Assembly: GCA_028868995.1 (NCBI GenBank)
Contig: JAGWTH010000007.1
Span: forward strand, 1 to 64,000
Origin: Burkholderiales bacterium
GTDB taxonomy: Bacteria > Pseudomonadota > Gammaproteobacteria > Burkholderiales > Burkholderiaceae_C
Length of the DNA: 64,000 nucleotides
Direction of reading: 5' to 3'
Shown here: one piece after another, positions 33,070-42,001 of the stretch
Layout: each line of letters starts with the position of its first letter
Position numbering within the stretch: position 1 is the first letter of the stretch
Program-made: the position numbers and the translations under genes
Notes under the pieces: model-generated
The model's input: the letters and a program-made list of their open reading frames with translations, nothing else
What the model was told of the DNA's origin: nothing
Database searches by the model: none

Positions 33070-36000
33070 ATGAGCCACTTCCTCGACCGCCTCACCTGGT
33101 TCCGCCAGCCGCGCGAGTCCTTCGCCGGCGGCCACGGCCAGCTGACGAACGAAGACCGCACCTGGGAACAGGCCTACCGCGACCGCTGGGCGCACGACAA
33201 GATCGTGCGCTCCACCCATGGCGTGAACTGCACGGGCTCCTGCTCGTGGAAGATCTACGTCAAGGGCGGCATCGTCACCTGGGAGACCCAGCAGACCGAC
33301 TATCCGCGCACCCGCTGGGACATGCCCAACCACGAGCCGCGCGGCTGCGCCCGCGGCGCCAGCTACAGCTGGTACCTCTATTCCGCCAACCGCGTGAAGT
33401 ACCCGCTGGTGCGCGGCCGCCTGCTGAAGCTGTGGCGCGAGGCCCGCCTGACGCTGCCGCCGGTGGAAGCCTGGTCGAGGATCGTCGGCGACGCGGCCAG
33501 GCGCCGCAGCTGGCAAGAGGTGCGCGGCCTGGGCGGCTTCGCCCGCGCAAGCTGGGACGAGGTCAACGAGATCGTGGCGGCCGCCAACATCCACACCATC
33601 CGCCAGTACGGGCCGGACCGCGTGATCGGCTTCTCGCCCATCCCGGCCATGTCCATGGTGAGCTACGCCGCCGGCTCGCGCTACCTGTCGCTGCTGGGCG
33701 GCGTGTGCATGTCCTTCTACGACTGGTACTGCGACCTGCCGCCGGCCTCGCCCCAGGTGTGGGGCGAGCAGACCGACGTGCCGGAATCGGCCGACTGGTA
33801 CAACAGCGGCTACATCATCGCCTGGGGCTCCAACGTCCCGCAGACCCGCACCCCCGACGCTCACTTCTTCACCGAAGTCCGCTACAAGGGCACCAAGACG
33901 GTGGCGATCACGCCCGACTACGCCGAGGTCTCCAAGCTGGCGGACCTGTGGATCCACCCCAAGCAGGGCACCGACGCGGCGCTGGCGATGGCCATGGGCC
34001 ACGTGGTGCTCAAGGAGTTCTACTTCGACTACGAAGGGCGACGGGCCGCCCCTAGCCCTGAGACCCCCCCTGGGGGGGCGGACGCCGCCAGGCGGCCTGG
34101 GGGGCGAAGCACCTCGCCCTACTTCGACGACTACGCGCGCCGCTTCACCGACCTGCCGATGCTGGTGCTGCTCAAGGAGCAGGTGCTGCCCTCGGGCGAG
34201 AAGGCGCTGGTGCCGGACCGCTACCTGCGCGCCTCGGACTTCAACGGCAGGCTGGGCCAGGCCAACAACCCGGAATGGAAGACGGTCGCCTTCGGCCAGG
34301 ACGGCAAGGTGGTCGTCCCGCAGGGGGCGGTCGGCTTCCGCTGGGGCCCCGACGGCCGGGCCGACGCCGGCCAGTGGAACCTGGAGGCGAAGGAGGCGCG
34401 CCACGGCGCCGAGGTGACGCTCAAGCTATCGAGCCTGGAGGGCGACGGTGCGACGGTGCGCCACGAGAAGGTGGCCTTCCCCTACTTCGGCGGCATCGCG
34501 CACGAGCACTTCCCGTCCAGCGAGCACGGCGACGTGCTGCTGCGCACCGTGCCCGTGCAGGACATCCGCCTGGGCAAGGAGGGCGAGGAGCGCCACGCGC
34601 TGGTGGCCACGGTGTTCGACCTGCAGGCCGCGCAGTACGGCGTGGCGCGCGGCCTGCCCGGCGAGTACGCCGCCGCCAACTACGACGAGGACACCCCCTA
34701 CACGCCGGCCTGGCAGGAGAAGATCACCGGCGTGCCGCGCCAGCAGGTGATCACGGTGGCGCGCCAGTTCGCCGACAACGCCGACCGCACCCAGGGCCGC
34801 TCGATGGTGATCATCGGCGCGGCCATGAACCACTGGTACCACTGCGACATGAACTACCGCGGCGTCATCAACCTGCTGATGCTGTGCGGCTGCATCGGCC
34901 AGTCGGGCGGCGGCTGGGCGCACTACGTGGGCCAGGAGAAGCTGCGCCCGCAGACCGGCTGGACGGCGCTGGCCTTCGCGCTGGACTGGATCCGCCCGCC
35001 GCGGCAGATGAACTCCACCTCCTTCTTCTACGCCCACACCGACCAGTGGCGCTACGAGAAGCTGGGCGTGGACGAGGTGCTGTCGCCCCTGGCCGACCCG
35101 AAGCAGTACGGCGGCAGCCTGATCGACTACAACGTGCGCGCCGAGCGCATGGGCTGGCTGCCCTCCGCCCCGCAGCTGCAGACCAACCCGATCCAGGTGG
35201 TGCGCGACGCCGCCGGCGGCGACGTCAAGGACCACGTGGTGAAGTCGCTGAAGGACGGCTCGCTGAAGATGTCCTGCGAGGACCCGGACCACCCGGCCAA
35301 CTGGCCGCGCAACATGTTCGTCTGGCGCTCCAACATCCTGGGCTCCTCGGGCAAGGGCCACGAATACTTCCTCAAGCACCTGCTGGGGACCTCGCACGGC
35401 GTGCAGGGCAAGGACCTGGGCCGCGACGAAGCCCGGCCCACGGAAGTGGTCTGGCACGACCAGGCTCCCGAAGGCAAGCTGGACCTGGTGGTGACGCTGG
35501 ACTTCCGCATGTCCACCACCTGCCTGTACTCGGACATCGTGCTGCCCACGGCCACCTGGTACGAGAAGAACGACCTCAACACCAGCGACATGCACCCGTT
35601 CATCCACCCGCTGTCCACGGCGGTGGACCCGGCCTGGGAGTCGCGCAGCGACTGGGAGATCTACAAGGGCTTCGCGCAGAAGCTGAGCGAGCTGGCGCCC
35701 GGCCACCTGGGCGTGGAGAAGGAGGTGGTGCTCTCGCCGCTGATGCACGACACCCCCGCCGAACTCGCGCAGCCCTTCGGCGTGGCCGACTGGAAGCGCG
35801 GCGAGTGCGAGCTGATTCCCGGCAAGACCGCGCCCAACATCGCCGTGATCGAGCGCGACTACCCGAACCTGTACAAGCGCTACACGGCGCTGGGCCCGCT
35901 GATGGGCAAGGTAGGCAACGGCGGCAAGGGCATCAGCTGGAACACGCAGATGGAGGTGCTGCAGCTGGCGGAGCTGAACGGCACCGTGCGCGAGCCGGGC

Positions 36001-36927
36001 GCCACCGAGGGCATGCCCCGCATCCAGACGGACATCGACGCCTGCGAAGTGATCCTCCAGCTGGCGCCCGAGACCAACGGCCATGTCGCCGTCAAGGCCT
36101 GGGAGGCGCTGTCCAAGGCCACCGGACGCGATCACGCCCACCTGGCGCTGCACCGCGAGGACGAGAAGATCCGCTTCCGCGACATCCAGGCGCAGCCGCG
36201 CAAGATCATCAGCTCGCCCACCTGGAGCGGCCTGGAGAGCGAGAAGGTCTCGTACAACGCGGGCTACACCAACGTCCACGAGCTGATCCCGTGGCGCACC
36301 CTCACCGGGCGGCAGCAGTTCTTCCTGGACCACCCGTGGATGAACGCCTTCGGCGAGCAGTTCTCCAGCTACCGGCCGCCGGTGGACCTGAAGACCACGG
36401 GCGCGATCGCGGGCATCAAGCCCAACGGCAACCCCGAGATCCAGCTGAACTTCATCACCCCGCACCAGAAGTGGGGGATCCACTCGACCTACACCGACAA
36501 CCTGATCATGCTGACGCTCAACCGCGGCGGCCCGGTGATCTGGCTGTCGGAGGCCGACGCGAAGAAGGCGGGCATCGTCGACAACGACTGGGTGGAGCTG
36601 TTCAACGTCAACGGCGCCATCGCGGCGCGGGCGGTGGTGAGCCAGCGCATCAACCCGGGCATGGTGCTGATGTACCACGCGCAGGAAAAGATCATCAACA
36701 CCCCCGGCTCGGAGATCACCGGTGCCCGCGGCGGCATCCACAACTCCGTCACGCGCATCGTGGTGAAGCCCACGCACATGATCGGCGGCTACGCGCAGTT
36801 CAGCTACGGCTTCAACTACTACGGGACCATCGGCACCAACCGCGACGAGTTCGTGGTGGTGCGCAAGATGAACAAGGTCGACTGGATGGATGACGAGGTC
36901 GCGCAAGAACAAGGAGAACAGGCATGA
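33070..36927 (+). CDS. narG: Respiratory nitrate reductase alpha subunit
   Basis: 1,285 residues. The N-terminal FS0 iron-sulfur site is H-x3-C-x3-C (HGVNCTGSC near 46) with a distal cysteine in EPRGCARG. The molybdenum ligand is D242 in EQTDVPESADWYNS (D222 of Escherichia coli NarG). It reduces nitrate to nitrite with molybdo-bis(MGD) on the cytoplasmic side of the membrane. Residues about 324-348 are a Pro/Gly/Arg-rich insertion absent from other NarG proteins, encoded by a palindromic DNA segment, between YFDYEG and SPYFDDYARRFTDLP. The frame is kept throughout, so the gene looks functional. It overlaps narH by four bases (ATGA). Confidence 0.95.
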   Translation: MSHFLDRLTWFRQPRESFAGGHGQLTNEDRTWEQAYRDRWAHDKIVRSTHGVNCTGSCSWKIYVKGGIVTWETQQTDYPRTRWDMPNHEPRGCARGASYSWYLYSANRVKYPLVRGRLLKLWREARLTLPPVEAWSRIVGDAARRRSWQEVRGLGGFARASWDEVNEIVAAANIHTIRQYGPDRVIGFSPIPAMSMVSYAAGSRYLSLLGGVCMSFYDWYCDLPPASPQVWGEQTDVPESADWYNSGYIIAWGSNVPQTRTPDAHFFTEVRYKGTKTVAITPDYAEVSKLADLWIHPKQGTDAALAMAMGHVVLKEFYFDYEGRRAAPSPETPPGGADAARRPGGRSTSPYFDDYARRFTDLPMLVLLKEQVLPSGEKALVPDRYLRASDFNGRLGQANNPEWKTVAFGQDGKVVVPQGAVGFRWGPDGRADAGQWNLEAKEARHGAEVTLKLSSLEGDGATVRHEKVAFPYFGGIAHEHFPSSEHGDVLLRTVPVQDIRLGKEGEERHALVATVFDLQAAQYGVARGLPGEYAAANYDEDTPYTPAWQEKITGVPRQQVITVARQFADNADRTQGRSMVIIGAAMNHWYHCDMNYRGVINLLMLCGCIGQSGGGWAHYVGQEKLRPQTGWTALAFALDWIRPPRQMNSTSFFYAHTDQWRYEKLGVDEVLSPLADPKQYGGSLIDYNVRAERMGWLPSAPQLQTNPIQVVRDAAGGDVKDHVVKSLKDGSLKMSCEDPDHPANWPRNMFVWRSNILGSSGKGHEYFLKHLLGTSHGVQGKDLGRDEARPTEVVWHDQAPEGKLDLVVTLDFRMSTTCLYSDIVLPTATWYEKNDLNTSDMHPFIHPLSTAVDPAWESRSDWEIYKGFAQKLSELAPGHLGVEKEVVLSPLMHDTPAELAQPFGVADWKRGECELIPGKTAPNIAVIERDYPNLYKRYTALGPLMGKVGNGGKGISWNTQMEVLQLAELNGTVREPGATEGMPRIQTDIDACEVILQLAPETNGHVAVKAWEALSKATGRDHAHLALHREDEKIRFRDIQAQPRKIISSPTWSGLESEKVSYNAGYTNVHELIPWRTLTGRQQFFLDHPWMNAFGEQFSSYRPPVDLKTTGAIAGIKPNGNPEIQLNFITPHQKWGIHSTYTDNLIMLTLNRGGPVIWLSEADAKKAGIVDNDWVELFNVNGAIAARAVVSQRINPGMVLMYHAQEKIINTPGSEITGARGGIHNSVTRIVVKPTHMIGGYAQFSYGFNYYGTIGTNRDEFVVVRKMNKVDWMDDEVAQEQGEQA
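34036..34116. repeat. Palindromic GC-rich element inserted in frame in narG
   Basis: Contains C7-T-G7 (34064-34078), GCCGCC-A-GGCGGC directly after it, and CCAGG-CGG-CCTGG overlapping that. Three nested or adjacent hairpins in about 80 bases are unlike the surrounding codon-biased DNA. The encoded Arg/Pro/Gly peptide has no counterpart in NarG. The inferred length is a multiple of three because the frame continues into conserved sequence. Exact ends are estimated from where NarG similarity stops and resumes. Confidence 0.65.
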
Positions 36928-38459
36928 AAGTCCGCGCACAGATCGGCATGGTCCTGAACCTGGACAAGTGCATCGGCTGCCATACCTGCAGCGTGACCTG
37001 CAAGAACGTGTGGACCAGCCGGCCGGGCGTGGAGTACGCCTGGTTCAACAACGTCGAGACCAAGCCCGGCATCGGCTATCCCAAGGAATGGGAGAACCAG
37101 GGCAAGTGGAACGGCGGCTGGGTCCGCAACGCCGACGGCTCCATCGAGCCGCGCCAGGGCGGCAAGTGGAAGCTGCTGATGCGCATCTTCGCCAACCCGA
37201 ACCTGCCGCAGATCGACGACTACTACGAGCCCTTCACCTACGACTACCAGCACCTGCAGACCGCGCCCGAGGCTAAGGCAATGCCCACGGCCCGCCCGCG
37301 CAGCCTGATCACCGGCCAGCGCATGGAGAAGATCGAGTGGGGCCCGAACTGGGAGGAGATCCTGGGCGGCGAGTTCGCCAAGCGCAGCCGGGACGCCAAC
37401 TTCGCCGGCTTCGAGCAGGTGCAGAAGGAGATGGTGGGCCAGTTCGAGAACACCTTCATGATGTACCTGCCGCGCCTGTGCGAGCACTGCCTCAACCCGG
37501 CGTGCGCGGCCTCCTGCCCCTCCGGCTCGATCTACAAGCGCGAGGAGGACGGCATCGTCCTGATCGACCAGGACAAGTGCCGCGGCTGGCGCATGTGCGT
37601 CTCGGGCTGCCCCTACAAGAAGATCTACTACAACTGGCAGACCGGCAAGGCCGAGAAGTGCATCTTCTGCTACCCGCGCATCGAGGCCGGCCAGCCGACC
37701 GTCTGCTCGGAAACCTGCGTGGGCCGCATCCGCTACCTGGGCGTGGTGCTGTACGACGCCGACCGCATCGAGGAGGCCGCCAGCGTCGCCGACGAGCAGG
37801 ACCTGTACGAGGCGCAGCTGGGCCTGTTCCTGGACCCCCACGACCCGGCCGTAATCGAGCAGGCCCGCAGGGACGGCATCCCCGAAGCCTGGCTCGAGGG
37901 CGCGCGCAACTCCCCGGTGTGGAAGATGGCGATGGACTGGAAGGTCGCCCTGCCCCTGCACCCCGAGTACCGCACGCTGCCCATGGTCTGGTACGTGCCG
38001 CCGCTGTCGCCCATCACCTCCGCCGCCAACGCCGGCTGGCTGGGCACCAACGGCCAGCTGCCCGACGTGGCCGACATGCGCATCCCCGTGCAGTACCTGG
38101 CCAACCTGCTGACCGCCGGGCGCACCGGCCCGGTGATCCGCGCGCTGGAGCGCATGCTGGCCATGCGCGCCTACCAGCGCGGCCGGCACGTGGACGGCGA
38201 GGAGAACCTCGACGTGCTGAAGCAGGTCGGCCTCACCCAGGCCCAGGTGGAGGACATGTACCGCATCATGGCCATCGCCAACTACGAGGACCGCTTCGTC
38301 ATCCCCAGCACGCACCGCGAGTACGCGGAGAACGCCTTCGACGTGCGCGGCGGCTGCGGCTTCAGCTTCGGCAACGGCTGCTCCGACGGCACCAGCGAGG
38401 CGAGCCTGTTCGGCGGCACGAAGAAGCGGACCATCCCCATCGCCGTGGAGAAGGTGTGA
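36924..38459 (+). CDS. narH: Respiratory nitrate reductase beta (iron-sulfur) subunit
   Basis: 511 residues. Four cysteine clusters carry three [4Fe-4S] and one [3Fe-4S] centres: CIGCHTCSVTC (near 13), CEHCLNPACAASCP (near 185), CRGWRMCVSGCP (near 219, with the tryptophan that makes the [3Fe-4S] site) and CIFCYPRI...CSETCVGR (near 245-265). It passes electrons from the NarI hemes to NarG. Length and motifs match Escherichia coli NarH closely. It starts inside the narG stop and ends two bases before narJ. Confidence 0.96.
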   Translation: MKVRAQIGMVLNLDKCIGCHTCSVTCKNVWTSRPGVEYAWFNNVETKPGIGYPKEWENQGKWNGGWVRNADGSIEPRQGGKWKLLMRIFANPNLPQIDDYYEPFTYDYQHLQTAPEAKAMPTARPRSLITGQRMEKIEWGPNWEEILGGEFAKRSRDANFAGFEQVQKEMVGQFENTFMMYLPRLCEHCLNPACAASCPSGSIYKREEDGIVLIDQDKCRGWRMCVSGCPYKKIYYNWQTGKAEKCIFCYPRIEAGQPTVCSETCVGRIRYLGVVLYDADRIEEAASVADEQDLYEAQLGLFLDPHDPAVIEQARRDGIPEAWLEGARNSPVWKMAMDWKVALPLHPEYRTLPMVWYVPPLSPITSAANAGWLGTNGQLPDVADMRIPVQYLANLLTAGRTGPVIRALERMLAMRAYQRGRHVDGEENLDVLKQVGLTQAQVEDMYRIMAIANYEDRFVIPSTHREYAENAFDVRGGCGFSFGNGCSDGTSEASLFGGTKKRTIPIAVEKV

Positions 38460-38461
38460 GC

Positions 38462-39136
38462 ATGAAGAACACCAAGTACACCCTGCGGGCGCTGTCCCTG
38501 CTGCTCGGCTACCCCAACGCGCGGCTGCGCTCCCTGCTGCCCGACCTGGTCGGCGCCGTCAACGACGAAGCCGCCCTGCCCACCGCGCGCCGCGCCGAAA
38601 TCCAGGCGCTGGCGGCCGACCTGCTGCGCAGCGACCCCATCGAGGTCGAGGCGCGCTACGTGGAGCTGTTCGACCGCGGCCGCAGCACTTCGCTGCACCT
38701 GTTCGAGCACGTGCATGGCGACTCGCGCGACCGCGGTCCGGCCATGATCGACCTGGTCCGCCACTACGAGCAGGCCGGCCTGCTGCTGGGCGACGGGGAG
38801 CTGCCCGACCACCTGTGCGTGGTGCTGGAGTTCGCCTCCACCCAGCCGCCGGCGGCCGCGCGCGAGTTCCTGGGCGAGATGGCCCACATCCTGCGGGCGA
38901 TCTTCAGCGCCTTGCGCCAGCGCGAGAGCGGCTACGCCACGCTGCTGGCCGCCGTGCTCGAACTGGCCGGCCAGAAGGTCGAGGCCGTGCCGGTGGCGCC
39001 CGACGAGCCGCTCGACGCCAGCTGGGACGAGCCGCCGGTGTTCGACGGCTGCAGCACCCGCGGCCAGGCCGCTCCCGGCCAGCCGCAACCCGTGCGGATC
39101 GTGCGGCGCGACGCCGCGCAGGGAGAACGCGCATGA
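38462..39136 (+). CDS. narJ: Nitrate reductase molybdenum cofactor assembly chaperone
   Basis: 224 residues, all-helical TorD/NarJ fold. Signatures: LRALSLLLGYPNARLRSLLPDL at the start, then YVELFDRGRSTSLHLFEHVHGDSRDRGPAMIDL, the NarJ core motif. NarJ binds the NarG N-terminus and helps cofactor and Fe-S insertion; it is not part of the final enzyme. The ATG at 38462 is two bases after the narH stop, and its own stop overlaps narI by four bases. Confidence 0.93.
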   Translation: MKNTKYTLRALSLLLGYPNARLRSLLPDLVGAVNDEAALPTARRAEIQALAADLLRSDPIEVEARYVELFDRGRSTSLHLFEHVHGDSRDRGPAMIDLVRHYEQAGLLLGDGELPDHLCVVLEFASTQPPAAAREFLGEMAHILRAIFSALRQRESGYATLLAAVLELAGQKVEAVPVAPDEPLDASWDEPPVFDGCSTRGQAAPGQPQPVRIVRRDAAQGERA

Positions 39137-39852
39137 ACGACGTGAACCAGTTCCTCTTCGGCATCTACCCCTACGTCTGCCTGGCGGTGTTCCTCCTCGG
39201 CAGCCTGATCCGCTTCGACCGGGAGCAGTACACGTGGAAGAGCGATTCCTCGCAGCTGCTGCGCGCCGGCCAGTTGCGCTGGGGCAGCAACCTGTTCCAC
39301 GTCGGCGTGCTGTTCCTGTTCTTCGGCCACACGGTGGGCATGCTGACCCCGCACTTCGTCTACGAGCCCTTCATCTCGGCGGGCCACAAGCAGGTGCTGG
39401 CCATGGTGAGCGGCGGCATCGCCGGCGTGCTGGGCTTCGCCGGCGTGAGCATCCTGCTGCACCGGCGCCTCACGGACCCGCGCATCCGCCGCACCTCGCG
39501 CGCCTCGGACATCTTCCTGCTGGTGCTGCTGTGGGTGCAGCTGGCCCTGGGCCTCGCGACCATCCCGCTGTCGGGGCAGCACCTGGACGGAAGCATGATG
39601 ATGCTGCTGGCCGAATGGGCGCAGCGCATCGTCACCTTCCGCCCGGGCGCGGTGGAACTGCTGGATCCCGCGAGCTGGGTCTTCAAGCTGCACATGTTCC
39701 TGGGCATGACGGTGTTCCTGGTCTTCCCCTTCACCCGCCTGGTGCACGTGTGGAGCGGCTTCGGCACGCTGGCCTATGTCGTGCGGCCCTACCAGGTCGT
39801 GCGCACGAAGCGGCAACTCGGCGCGCAAGGCGTCGCGAGGAGGCAAGCATGA
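39133..39852 (+). CDS. narI: Respiratory nitrate reductase gamma (cytochrome b) subunit
   Basis: 239 residues with five transmembrane helices. Four heme-ligand histidines are recognisable: the pair in NLFHVGVLFLFFGHTVG (helix II), one in FKLHMFLGMTVFLVF and one in TRLVHVWS (helix V). It takes electrons from quinol on the periplasmic side and passes them to NarH. A longer upstream reading frame belongs to narJ; ATG 39133 overlaps the narJ stop (ATGA). Confidence 0.95.
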   Translation: MNDVNQFLFGIYPYVCLAVFLLGSLIRFDREQYTWKSDSSQLLRAGQLRWGSNLFHVGVLFLFFGHTVGMLTPHFVYEPFISAGHKQVLAMVSGGIAGVLGFAGVSILLHRRLTDPRIRRTSRASDIFLLVLLWVQLALGLATIPLSGQHLDGSMMMLLAEWAQRIVTFRPGAVELLDPASWVFKLHMFLGMTVFLVFPFTRLVHVWSGFGTLAYVVRPYQVVRTKRQLGAQGVARRQA

Positions 39853-40679
39853 GCGGCTGTGGTGGCGGAACCTGCACCTGTGGCGGCGGCGGCGGGACGG
39901 TCCAGGCCGAGGCGCCGGCAGCCGTGGCGATGGTCAACGGCATCGCCTTGCACGAGCCGGGCGAGCGCCTGGCGCCCGAGGACCTGCGCGAGCGCGCCTG
40001 GGCCGAACTGCTGCGCCAGGAGGCGGTGCGCCAGGGCCGCCTGCCGCGGCACCCGGGCCTGGAGGCCCCGGGCATCAGCCTCGGCGACGAGGCCGCGATC
40101 CAGTCCATGCTGGACGAGGCCGTTCCGATGCGCCAGCCCTCGCCCGAGGAATGCGAGCGCTTCTACGCGGCGCGCCGGCAGCAGTACAGCCAGGGCCGCG
40201 CCGCGCGCGTGCGCCACATCCTGTTCGCCGTCACCGGCGGCGTCGACGTGAACGCGCTGGCGAAGCGGGCCGAGCAGGCGCTGCTGGAACTGCTGCACCG
40301 CGACGCGCCCGCCGCGCGCTTCGCCGAACTGGCACGCGAGCTGTCCAACTGCCCCAGCGCTGCCGAGGACGGCGAGCTGGGCTGGCTGCGGCCCGAGGAG
40401 TGCGCACCGGAGCTGGTGGCCACCTTCTTCGACGAACAGGCGGCCATCGGGCTGCATCCGCGCCTGGTGCACAGCCGCTACGGCTTGCACATCGTCGACG
40501 TGCAGGAGCGCCGGGCCGGCACGCCCGTGGACTTCGCACAGGTGCGCGATCGCATCGCGATGGAGCTGGCGCAGCGCTCGCGCGCGACCGCCCTGCACCA
40601 GTACATCCGCCTGCTGGCCGGCCAGGCCCGGGTGGAAGGCGTGGAGCTGGACGCAGCGCAGACGCCGCTGGTGCAATGA
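39849..40679 (+). CDS. Parvulin-type peptidyl-prolyl isomerase with Cys/Gly-rich N-terminus
   Basis: 276 residues, start overlapping the narI stop (ATGA), so it is the last gene of the nar operon. A PpiC/parvulin domain spans about 115-215: RVRHILFAVTGG, FAELARELSNCPSAAEDGELGW and YGLHIVDVQER. It has no signal peptide. Instead it begins MSGCGGGTCTCGGGGG, three cysteines in a glycine tract that might bind metal. A parvulin is often found at this place (NifM-like or NarI-linked); it may fold or mature a nitrate reductase subunit in the cytoplasm. The link to Nar is by position only. Confidence 0.82.
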   Translation: MSGCGGGTCTCGGGGGTVQAEAPAAVAMVNGIALHEPGERLAPEDLRERAWAELLRQEAVRQGRLPRHPGLEAPGISLGDEAAIQSMLDEAVPMRQPSPEECERFYAARRQQYSQGRAARVRHILFAVTGGVDVNALAKRAEQALLELLHRDAPAARFAELARELSNCPSAAEDGELGWLRPEECAPELVATFFDEQAAIGLHPRLVHSRYGLHIVDVQERRAGTPVDFAQVRDRIAMELAQRSRATALHQYIRLLAGQARVEGVELDAAQTPLVQ

Positions 40680-40705
40680 ATCCCGCCGGCTCGGCGAGCC
40701 CGACA

Positions 40706-40747
40706 TTGACCCCCGACAAAGAGATTCCCGGTCGGCAGGACTAGGCT
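40706..40747 (+). promoter_or_regulatory. Degenerate FNR-like promoter before the nitronate monooxygenase gene
   Basis: TTGAC-CCCC-GACAA at 40706-40719 and TAGGCT at 40742-40747, a 22-base gap. The right half-site has two mismatches to ATCAA, so this is weaker than the other sites. Spacing and the TA-G-CT -10 resemble the usp and narX promoters. It lies in the only real gap (110 bases) between the nar operon and the nrdJ operon. Confidence 0.35.
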
Positions 40748-40789
40748 CCACTCCCGATGCCGGCTTCCGCCGGCCGGACGAGGAACACG

Positions 40790-42001
40790 ATGGACAGATC
40801 CACTCCGATCGGGCAGGCGCGCGCCGCGGGCCTGCAGCCCTGGACCTTTCACGGACGCACACTCGTCCCCATCGTGCAGGGCGGCATGGGTGTGGGCGTT
40901 TCCGCAGGGCGCCTCGCCGGCACCGTCGCCTCCTTCGACGCGCTGGGCACGATCTCCTCGGTCGACCTGCGCCGCCTGCATCCCGACCTGATGGAGCGCA
41001 CCGGCCACCTGGAAGGCCCCGAGGCCAAGGCGAGGATCGACGCGGCCAACCGCGAGGCGCTGGCGCGCGAGATCGCCCGCGCCCGCGCGCTCGCCGGCGG
41101 CCGCGGCCTCATCGCGGTGAACGTGATGAAGGCGCTGGACCAGTACGAGACCTACGTGCGGCAGGCGCTGGCAAGCGGCGCCGACGCGCTGGTGGTCGGT
41201 GCCGGCCTGCCGCTGGACCTGCCGGACCTGGCGCGGGACTTCCCCGGGGTCGCGCTGGTGCCGATCCTCTCCGACGCCCGCGGCGTACAGCTGCTGGTGC
41301 GCAAGTGGGAGAAGAAGGGCCGGCTGCCCGACGCGATCGTGATCGAGCATCCGCGGCTGGCGGGCGGGCACCTCGGCGCGGCCAAGGTGGCCGACCTGCA
41401 GGACCGCCGCTTCTACTTCGACGTGGTCCTGCCGGAGGTGCAGGCCTTCTTCCGCCAGGCAGGGCTGGAGGGGCGCATCCCCCTCATCGCCGCCGGCGGC
41501 ATCTCCACCGGCGAGGACATCCGGCGCCTGCAGGGCCTGGGCGCCGCGGCCGCCCAGCTGGGCACCGCCTTCGCAGTCACCTGCGAGGGCGACGCCAGCC
41601 AGGCCTTCAAGGAAGTGCTGGCGGGCGCGCGGCCCGAGGACATCGTGGAGTTCACCAGCGTCGCCGGCCTGCCGGCGCGCGCCGTGCGCACGCCCTGGCT
41701 CGCGAAGTACCTGCGCCTGCAGGAGCGCATGCAGGCCCACGCCCACGTCAAGGCCCATTGCACCCTGTGGTTCGACTGCCTGGCCCACTGCGGGTTGCGC
41801 GACGGCAACGCTTCCTGGGGCCAGTTCTGCATCGACAAGGTTCTTGGGCACGCCCTCGCCGGGGACGTAGCCAAAGGGCTATTCTTCCGGGGTGCGGGCC
41901 GCCTGCCCTTCGGCGACCAGATCCGCCCCGTGCGCGACCTGTTCGCCTGGCTGTTCGGCAGCCAGCCCGCATCCACCAACGCGGAGGTCCAGGCGGCATG
42001 A
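40790..42001 (+). CDS. Nitronate monooxygenase (2-nitropropane dioxygenase family)
   Basis: 403 residues. FMN-dependent TIM-barrel enzyme: PIVQGGMGVGVSAGRLAG near the start (phosphate/flavin region), DALVVGAGLPLDLPDL, IVIEHPRLAGGHLG with the catalytic-region histidines, and IPLIAAGGISTGEDI plus GAAAAQLGTAFAVTCE as the phosphate-binding C-terminal half. It oxidises toxic alkyl nitronates, or in some members reduces other nitro compounds. It overlaps nrdJ by four bases (ATGA), so it is transcribed with that gene. ATG 40790 is chosen over an ATG 33 bases upstream because it begins the conserved part and follows GAGGAACACG. Confidence 0.85.
   Translation: MDRSTPIGQARAAGLQPWTFHGRTLVPIVQGGMGVGVSAGRLAGTVASFDALGTISSVDLRRLHPDLMERTGHLEGPEAKARIDAANREALAREIARARALAGGRGLIAVNVMKALDQYETYVRQALASGADALVVGAGLPLDLPDLARDFPGVALVPILSDARGVQLLVRKWEKKGRLPDAIVIEHPRLAGGHLGAAKVADLQDRRFYFDVVLPEVQAFFRQAGLEGRIPLIAAGGISTGEDIRRLQGLGAAAAQLGTAFAVTCEGDASQAFKEVLAGARPEDIVEFTSVAGLPARAVRTPWLAKYLRLQERMQAHAHVKAHCTLWFDCLAHCGLRDGNASWGQFCIDKVLGHALAGDVAKGLFFRGAGRLPFGDQIRPVRDLFAWLFGSQPASTNAEVQAA

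Noticed and set aside
33070-36927. narG might be a pseudogene because of the Pro/Gly-rich insertion
   Set aside because: The frame is intact, all cofactor residues are present and the sequence resumes precisely at the conserved SPYFDDYARRF region.
40706-40719. Strong FNR site before the nitronate monooxygenase gene
   Set aside because: The right half-site has two mismatches and the gap to the -10 is 22 rather than 21 bases; kept only as a weak candidate.
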